This document shows positions 48,901 through 57,900 of a stretch of DNA of 64,000 bases, piece by piece (position 1 is the first letter of the stretch; every line of letters begins with the position of its first letter). The stretch covers positions 41,261,594 through 41,325,593 of the forward strand of contig NC_084789.1 in assembly GCF_028858725.1 (NCBI RefSeq), read 5' to 3'. A program made the translations under genes and the position numbers. The DNA comes from Colius striatus (lineage: Eukaryota; Chordata; Aves; Coliiformes; Coliidae). The notes under the pieces are model-generated. The model searched no databases. It saw only the letters and a list, made by a program, of their open reading frames with translations, and was not told the DNA's origin.

Positions 48901-51900
48901 GAGGACCTCAGAGGGAGAGCTTGGCATCCATCCAGGGCTGTGCTTGCAAAGGATACACCTGGGCTTTGCTCCCTGATCCTTGTGTGCACAGAGTTGGGTG
49001 CATGGGGGCTCTCACCCTGATCCTTGTGTGCACAGAGTTGGGTGCATGGGGGCTCTCACCCTTGTGTGCACAGAGTTGGGTGCATGGGGGCTCTCACCCT
49101 TGTGTGCACAGAGTTGGGTGCATGGGGGCTCTCACCCTGATCCTTGTGTGCACAGAGTTGGGTGCATGGGGGCTCTCACCCTGATCCTTGTGTGCACAGA
49201 GTTGGGTGCATGGGGGCTCTCACCCTGACCCTTGTGGGCACAGAGCTGGGTGCATGGGGGCTCTCACCCTGATCCTTGTGTGCACAGAGCTGGGTGCATG
49301 GGGGCTCTCACCCTTGTGTGCACAGAGTTGGGTGCATGGGGGCTCTCACCCTTGTGTGCACAGAGTTGGGTGCATGGGGGCTCTCACCCTGATCCTTGTG
49401 GGCACAGAGTTGGGTGCATGGGGGCTCTCACCCTTGTGTGCACAGAGTTGGGTGCATGGGGGCTCTCACCCTGATCCTTGTGTGCACAGAGTTGGGTGCA
49501 TGGGGGCTCTCACCCTTGTGTGCACAGAGTTGGGTGCATGGGGGCTCTCACCCTTGTGTGCACAGAGTTGGGTGCATGGGGGCTCTCACCCTGATCCTTG
49601 TGGGCACAGAGCTGGGTGCATGGGGGCTCTCACCCTGACCCTTGTGTGCACAGAGTTGGGTGCATGGGGGCTCTCACCCTGACCCTTGTGTGCACAGAGT
49701 TGGGTGCATGGGGGCTCTCACCCTGATCCTTGGGGTGCACAGAGTTGGGTGCATGGGGGCTCTCACCCTTGTGTGCACAGAGTTGGGTGCATGGGGGCTC
49801 TCACCCTTGTGTGCACAGAGTTGGGTGCATGGGGGCTCTCACCCTTGTGTGCACAGAGTTGGGTGCATGGGGGCTCTCACCCTTGTGTGCACAGAGTTGG
49901 GTGCATGGGGGCTCTCACCCTTGTGTGCACAGAGTTGGGTGCATGGGGGCTCTCACCCTGATCCTTGTGTGCACAGAGTTGGGTGCATGGGGGCTCTCAC
50001 CCTTGTGTGCACAGAGTTGGGTGCATGGGGGCTCTCACCCTGATCCTTGTGTGCACAGAGTTGGGTGCATGGGGGCTCTCACCCTGATCCTTGTGTGCAC
50101 AGAGTTGGGTGCATGGGGGCTCTCACCCTGATCCTTGTGTGCACAGAGTTGGGTGCATGGGGGCTCTCACCCTGATCCTTGGGGTGCACAGAGTTGGGTG
50201 CATGGGGGCTCTCACCCTGATCCTTGTGTGCACAGAGTTGGGTGCATGGGGGCTCTCACCCTGATCCTTGTGTGCACAGAGTTGGGTGCATGGGGGCTCT
50301 CACCCTTGTGTGCACAGAGTTGGGTGCATGGGGGCTCTCACCCTTGTGTGCACAGAGTTGGGTGCATGGGGGCTCTCACCCTGATCCTTGTGTGCACAGA
50401 GTTGGGTGCATGGGGGCTCTCACCCTGATCCTTGTGTGCACAGAGTTGGGTGCATGGGGGCTCTCACCCTGACCCTTGTGTGCACAGAGTTGGGTGCATG
50501 GGGGCTCTCACCCTTGTGTGCACAGAGTTGGGTGCATGGGGGCTCTCACCCTTGTGTGCACAGAGTTGGGTGCATGGGGGCTCTCACCCTGATCCTTGTG
50601 GGCACAGAGTTGGGTGCATGGGGGCTCTCACCCTGATCCTTGTGTGCACAGAGTTGGGTGCATGGGGGCTCTCACCCTGATCCTTGGGGTGCACAGAGCA
50701 AAACAGATGAGCATGAGGAAGAGCCTTTCCCCCTTGTCAGGGAGATGCAGGGCAGAGCTGTGGGCTCAAGGAAGGTGAGGACAGGCTGTTCTCTGCTTTG
50801 CCTCCAGCCCAGCTTCTTGTGCATCCATCCTGCAGTTCCTTGCTCCCTTTGTTTCTCCCCCCAGCCTCTCATTTGTGGCCTGCTCCTTTCCTGGAGAAGG
50901 GGCCCTGGGCAGGCAGGGAGGTGCCACCATGCCAAGGAGCATCCCTGGAGCAGGCTCCCAGCCTGCTGTTTGGAAGCAGCTGCCTGTGAGCAGAGCTGCC
51001 CTGGGCTGAACCGCTGAGGCAGGGCCAGCCCCCTTCGCTCTTCTGCCTCGGGCAGGGAGCACAAACAAGCTGCTTTCTGTCCCTTTTCCAAAGCTGGCTC
51101 TCGGTGGGGAAGGCTGGATGAGCTCCAGGTCGTTCCTCAGAGCTGAGCTTGCAAGCTTTGCCCTTTGTGTGCCCCGCTGGCTGGGGCGGCGCCCCGAGGG
51201 AAGGGTGGGCAGAGGGACGGCAGTGAGCTGGGGAGGGGTGGGCAGAGGGACAGGAATGAGCTGAGGAAGGAAGGCTCTTTGCTTTCAGCTACCCTCCTAA
51301 AAACAGCCTGAGTTTTGTCTTGCATGCTGCCAATATCCAAAGGAGGGGGGGAAGAGGCAGGAGGGGAGGGGGCCTCAGCAGAGCCGCTGCTTGGACGCAG
51401 GCAGAGGCTGGTCCTGCTTTGCCAAGACACTTCTCTGGTAGCAATTAGCAGGAAACTGAAAGGGAAAAAGCATCCATGTGGAGGATTCTGCCTTCCCCTG
51501 TCCTGTGGGTCTGTGCTGGGCTGGAACTGCCTCTCTCTCAGCAGCTCAGCTGTGCCTGATGGCTCTCAGATGTTTGTGAAGTGTGACGGATCCATTGGGC
51601 CTCGAGCTCAACCTCTCCCTGCTGACACAATTGTCTCCTTGCAGCCTCCAAAGAGCAGATGGGAGCTGTCAGATGCTCCCTCAGATGATTTCAGGGTTGC
51701 CTCCAAGCAGGTTTCAGGGCTGGGTCAGAAATGTGACCCATGGGGTGGTAGGGGAGAGCTCAGGGTGTGGAGAGGGGGGAGATGTCCCAGCTGAAGGAGC
51801 ATCACCATGTGTGGACAAGGCCTTGCCCTGTCATACCCTGTCCCAGAGGGAACCTCTTTGACTTTCAGACCACTTTCCCTCTGGCATTGCTCACCAAAAG

Positions 51901-54900
51901 CCTCCCCTGGGCAGCTGGCTCCTTGCAGGTGGCTCCTTGCAGCCTCAGCAGGACACAGCTTGTCTTAGGGCTCCTGAAGCTCTGATGTCTCAGTTGCCAG
52001 CTGCTGCTCCTGGCTTCTGTGTTCTGCACAAGCTCTTGCAGGTGAATCAGCAGCCTTATGGGAACACAGCTCTGCTGGAGCCACACAGTGGCTCAGTCCC
52101 TGTGCTGCCTCTCCCAGAGCAAAGAGAATCACTGACTGGGCTTGGGAGGCACCTTTAGAGCTCATCCAGTGCAACCCCTCTGCCACAGCAGGTCCCACTT
52201 AGCTCAGGTCCCACAGGAACTGCTGCAGGGGCTTGTTCCTCCCTCTGCCCTTGGTGACCCTCAGCAGGTTCCTCTGTGCCCAACTCTGCAGCTGGTTGAG
52301 ATCTGGCTGCCTGGCAGCACAACCAGTGCTCCCAGTTTGGTGCCAGCAGGGCACTTGCTGAGAGTCCCTCTGTGCCCTCCCCCAGGTGCTGACCCAGACT
52401 GGCCCCAGACCCCATCCCTGTGCAACTCCACTGGCCACAGGCCTCCAGCTCCATCCTGTGCCACTCATCACCCCCCTCTGGGCTCTGTCATTCTTGCCTT
52501 GGGATTATTTGGAGGGAGAAATTGGCTCCAGCCTTGTAGCAAGGGCAGCTTGGCAAGCCCCAGGCTCTGGAGGTGCTGCTTCAAAGGCAGGCTGAGCAGA
52601 GGTGGAGATGGGATTTGGTTGTGTAACAGGCTCAGGGTGTGCTGTGGAGCTTCCACGTGCAGCACTAATCCTGAGCCCTGCTGCTGCTCCCTGCTCAGCT
52701 CCAACGGGGGTTTTAGGCTCTCCCAAGCACTTGCAGAGCCAGCAGGAGCACCTCAGGCTCTTGCTGTTGCATTTCCAGCCAGGAGGTGAGTGTGTTTTGG
52801 CTAAACCAAGGCTGTGGAGGACGGGCAGGCCGTGGGTCCTGTGCTCCCAGCTCTCCCCTGCCAGGGCCTGGCACTGAAATCCATGCCCATGTGCAAAGGA
52901 GCTGATGCTGTTGGCTGCCTGGGCTGCTTGGGGATAACCAGGTGGCTTCTTTAGCTCTCTTGGTGCTGTGGGGGATGTCCTGGCACAGCACTAATGTTGC
53001 TCTGCTGGCTTGGTGACTCCCTCAGCTTCACACCTTGGCAGCAGCAGAGCTGGAGGATCAAAGGATGCTGCCTGGCTCTTGGCTGGGCCCTGTGGAGCAG
53101 GCTGCAGCATGTCAGGGCTGCCAGTCAGTCCTGGGGGGATGTGGACTGTTGCTGGAGGCCCTGGGGTGCAGACCTGTAGCAGGGTGGGTGCCAGTGTGCC
53201 AGAGGGAGGATGCAGAGGGGCTGGGAGGACAGCTCTGCCTCAGAACCCCGTGCAGGGGTGGCTGGATGTTGTGTTGTGGCTTGTAACTGCTCTTTCTGGG
53301 TCGTTGGAGGGGAGAAGCTCTTGCCTCCATCCCCTGTGCCTGGCAGTTTGGCTTCCTGCCTGCTGGTCCTGCTCCCCTCCCAGGCTGTGCATGTGCACTT
53401 CCCAGGGAGGATCCCACAGCCCAGGCCCAGGCCTTTGTGGGCTCTCACCCTCGTGACAGGGCCTCGTGATGCTCCAGCCTGCTCATCTCCTGCTGCTGCC
53501 ACTGGCTTCTGCTCCATGCTCCTGTGAGCCTGGGCTGCTGCTGCCACTGGCTTCTGCTCCATGCTCCTGTGAGCCTGGGCTTCCCTTGCTGCTGCCACTG
53601 GCTTCTGCTCCATGCTCCTGTGAGCCTGGGCTGCTGCTGCCACTGGCTTCTGCTCCATGCTCCTGTGAGCCTGGGCTGCTGCTGCCACTGGCTTCTGCTC
53701 CATGCTCCTGTGAGCCCGGGCTGCTGCTGCCACTGGCTTCTGCTCCATGCTCCTGTGAGCCTGGGCTGCTGCTGCCACTGGCTTCTGCTCCATGCTCCTG
53801 TGAGCCTGGGCTTCCCCTGCTGCTGCCACTGGCTTCTGCTCCATGCTCCTGTGAGCCTGGGCTTCCCTTGCTGCTGCCACTGGCTTCTGCTCCATGCTCC
53901 TTGCTGCTGCCACTGGCTTCTGCTCCATGCTCCTGTGAGCCTGGGCTTCCCCTGCTGCTGCCACTGGCTTCTGCTCCATGCTCCTGTGAGCCTGGGCTGC
54001 TGCTGCCACTGGCTTCTGCTCCATGCTCCTGTGAGCCTGGGCTGCTGCTGCCACTGGCTTCTGCTCCATGCTCCTGTGAGCCTGGGCTGCTGCTGCCACT
54101 GGCTTCTGCTCCATGCTCCTGTGAGCCTGGGCTGCTGCTGCCACTGGCTTCTGCTCCATGCTCCTGTGAGCCTGGGCTGCTGCTGCCACTGGCTTCTGCT
54201 CCATGCTCCTGTGAGCCTGGGCTGCTGCTGCCACTGGCTTCTGCTCCATGCTCCTGTGAGCCTGGGCTTCCCTTGCTGCTGCCACTGGCTTTGCTCAGCC
54301 CAGTCCTGCTTTCCAGCCACTTGCTGCAGCTTCCTGGGCTCCTGCTCTGTGCCTTGCCCACACCTCAGGGCTGGTGTCTGCTCAGCAAAGGTGACAGCCC
54401 TCCCAAGGCCACCTTTAACACTCACTCTCTGTGTCTCCCCTGGCAGAGGCCTGGCATGCCACCTGGCAGCAGGATGCCCATGGCAGGGCTGCAGGTGGGA
54501 CCACCTGGAGCGCCCCCGTATGGAGCAGCCTCCCAGCTGAGGCCTGGCCTGCCCCAGGCCATGATGGACCCCTTCAGGAAGCGCCTGCTGACCCCCCAGG
54601 CACAGCCACCACTGCCCACCCAGAGGAGAGGGTAAGGGGCAGAGCTGGGATGGGCATCCACAGAGGGCTGGAGGGGGGCTTCAGGGCATAGCATGAGGGT
54701 GGGAGGGTGGGGAAGGGACTTTTAGAGCTGCTCATGCTCCAGCAGGTTGCCCTGGCTCAGGGGGCACAGGAATGTGTCCAGGGGGGAACCTCCTGAGGAG
54801 CCTCCACAGCCTCCCTGGGCAGCCTCAGCTCAGCACCAAAGGAGCTTTTCCTGTGCCAGGAGCACTGCCTGTGTGCCAGCCTGTGCCTGCTTCCACCTTG

Positions 54901-57900
54901 TCCTGGCACTGGGCACCACACAGTGGCCCCAGGCTCTGACACCCACCCTGTAGGGACTGAGCAGCGTTGCTGAGGTGCCCCTTCAGCCTTCTCCTCCCCA
55001 AACACCTTCAGGTCTCTCAGCCTCATGCTCCAGTGCCCTGAGCACCTTGGTGGCCCTGCACTGGCCTCTCTCCAGCAGTCCCCTGTCCCTCTGCAGCTGA
55101 GCAGCCCAGCACTGGCCCCAGGACTCCACATGAAGCCTCAGCACATGTGGCAGAGCAGAGAACCTCCCTTGAGCTGCTGCCCACGCTCTCACCCTGTGTC
55201 CCACAGCTCCCTGCCCTGGGGAGCTCTTGCCACGAGGGTGAGGGCAGAGGTCACAGAGCTTGCAGCTTCCCCAGGCTTTGCTCTCTGTGCCACTGCCCCC
55301 TGTGTCTGTGTGTGTGCCAGAGGCCCCAGCACTGGCTCCTCAGGGCCTTTCTCCTTCCTGGGGAGGGGTTTGTGCTGGCTCTGGGGGTGGCAGCTTGCAG
55401 ACCTTGGGGCTGCTCCATCTGTGGGGCTTTGCCAGCAGCTCCTCCTTTGTTTCCAACACTGTTAATCCCTTTGCTGTGTTTCTGTTGGCCACGAGGGTTT
55501 CCTGATGCCTGTTTCTCAGGGCAGGGTCCTTTGGTGCTCACACACTGCATCCACGTGCTCTGGCTCCATGGCAGGGCTGGTTGGGGACAGCTCAGATGGC
55601 CCTGTGACCCCTCCACACACACTCACACAGCTTGTGTGTGTCCCTTGGGTGCTGGGGATGAAGGACAAGGGTGCAGCTTGGCCCAGAGCAGGGTGTCAGT
55701 GCCTTGGATGAGGCTGTGGCTGCGTTCCCAGGGGCTGGCTGTGTGGGATCAGCTGTGCTCAGCTGCTCAGGCATCCTCACTCCTGGCTGGCTGCACAGCA
55801 AGGCAGCAGGCTCTTCCAGCTGCTGATGGGGGGTGGCCAAAGAAGCAATTTCATCTGGCAAGAAAAGCTCAAAGGATTAGCTAAGGCTGCCCTCCCAGTG
55901 CCTGCCCCTGCTCCAGCAGCCCTGGGGAAGCCAGTGGACCTTGGACACCTCGTGATGCCTCTGACACTCATGTGGCTGAGAGAGGGGAGAAGAGCCCAGG
56001 GCTGTGTGGCCTGACAGGGTACTGCAAGCTCAGAGAGAGCTAAAATGGCTGTGAGCTGGGCTGCAGCCCTGCTGTGGCTCTGCAGGCCCCTCTGTCACAG
56101 GGTGGGTTTGCTTTAAGCTGCTTTCAAGTGAGCTCCTTGGAACTGAGCTTTGGTTTGTGGAGCTGGGTGAATGTGAGGGATACTTGCAGAGTCAGGAATG
56201 CTGTCCTGCAGGTGGGAACATGCTCTGCAAGCACCTTCTTGCTTGCTTGCAGCACCAAAGCAGAGCCAGGGACTGCATTCCCTTCCCTTGGCTGGATCTG
56301 CTTGCTGCTTTGCTTCCCAGCACTGACAGCTCATGCTCTCACAGCATTTCTTTGTTCCTCTCTTCCAAGTCTGTGTCCCAGAGAGCAGCCCCCAAAAGAG
56401 GATTTGTTCCTGGATGGGGCCACAGGAGCAGAGCTGCCGCCTGAGCAGCTTCCCCTGGGGCAGGCAGCACCCACAAGAGCTGCAGGAGGCTTTTTGTCTC
56501 CTCTTGTTGATTTCTGTGCCTGTCTCTGTGCTTTCCACAGGGTGAAAAGGAGGAAGATGGCAGACAAGGTCCTGCCACAGAGGGTGAGTTGGTGCTGTGG
56601 CACGTGGGGAAGGAGCTGAGCTGCCAGAGGCTGGGTCTCTGTGGGCAGAGTGGGGATCTCACTGGTTCACATCCTTGGCACAAACCAACCTGGAAGGTTT
56701 CCTCCTCCTCTGGGGTGGTGGCAGAGGTTTGGGGTGTGCACACCATGGACAAACAGGACTTTCAGAGACTCCAGGAGGAGCCTCAGCCTCTCCTGGGAGT
56801 CCCTCTTGACAATCCATTCCCTGCCTGTGACCTCCAGGCTGGCAGCTGGTGACAGGCTCCAAAGTGAGCTGTGCAGAGCAGCTCTGAGGTTTGGGGAGAG
56901 CTTGACAGGGCCAACTGACGCCACACTCATCCCTCAGTGGCTCTTTGGTCGTGCTGGGGCTGCTGTGGGGGTTTGAAACTCCATCCCAGTCCATGAGAGA
57001 CTGGTTGCTTGTGTCTGGCAGATCAGAGAGCTGGTGCCAGAGTCCCAGGCCTACATGGATCTCCTGGCCTTCGAGCGCAAGCTGGACCAGACCATCGCCC
57101 GCAAGAGGATGGAGATCCAGGAGGCCATCAAGAAGCCTCTGACGGTGCGTGGGAGGGAGCTTGAGCAGCCCCTGAGGGTGCTGCCAGTCAGCCCCTGGCT
57201 CCAAGCATCCTTTGCATGTGCTTTGTGGCCCACAGCAAAAGAGGAAGCTGAGGATTTACATCTCCAACACTTTCACCCCGGCCAAAGAGGAAGGAGAGGG
57301 CGGGGAGCGCGTGGCCTCGTGGGAGCTGCGTGTGGAGGGCAAGCTGCTGGAGGATGTAAGGCTCCCCCTGCCAGCCTCAGTGGGCTTGGCAAAGCCCTTG
57401 AAGCTCCTGGAGTCCAAGGCCTGCTCTCACACTGCCAAGCCCACCATGGCCCTCAGCAGTGTGACTGTGTTCCCAACAGGGACCAAGTGGTGGTGTGAGG
57501 AGCGCTGGGCCTGTGTGCTGGGCTGGATTTGAGCCTGTGGGTGCTGGGAAGGATGAAGCCAAGTCTTTCTGCCTCTATTTTACAGCCCAGCAAACAGAAG
57601 AGGAAGTTCTCCTCCTTCTTCAAGAGCCTTGTCATTGAGCTGGACAAAGAGCTGTATGGACCTGACAACCACCTGGTGGAGGTGAGGCAGGAGGCTCCTG
57701 GCCACAGGCAGTAGCCAAAGAGTGATGGGGGGTGGTCCTGCTGCTGTCCCTGGGGGGGCTCAGCTCCCCTCAGCTTGTCCTGCTGCCAGCTGGGCTCCAG
57801 CAAAGTGCTTTTGGTTGCTGGGAAGCACTGCCAGAGCCTCCTTTGGGTGATGGCACTGCTGGCAAGGCTCCTGCCTGCTGGGCTCTTCCCCTCCCTCACA

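Noticed and set aside
53125..54635. Open frames of 290-390 codons on both strands; the longest plus-strand frame runs into SMARCD2 exon 2
   Set aside because: Driven by the 45/51-bp array. The exon 2 acceptor at 54446 is strong, and exon 1 to exon 2 joining gives the expected SMARCD2 protein.
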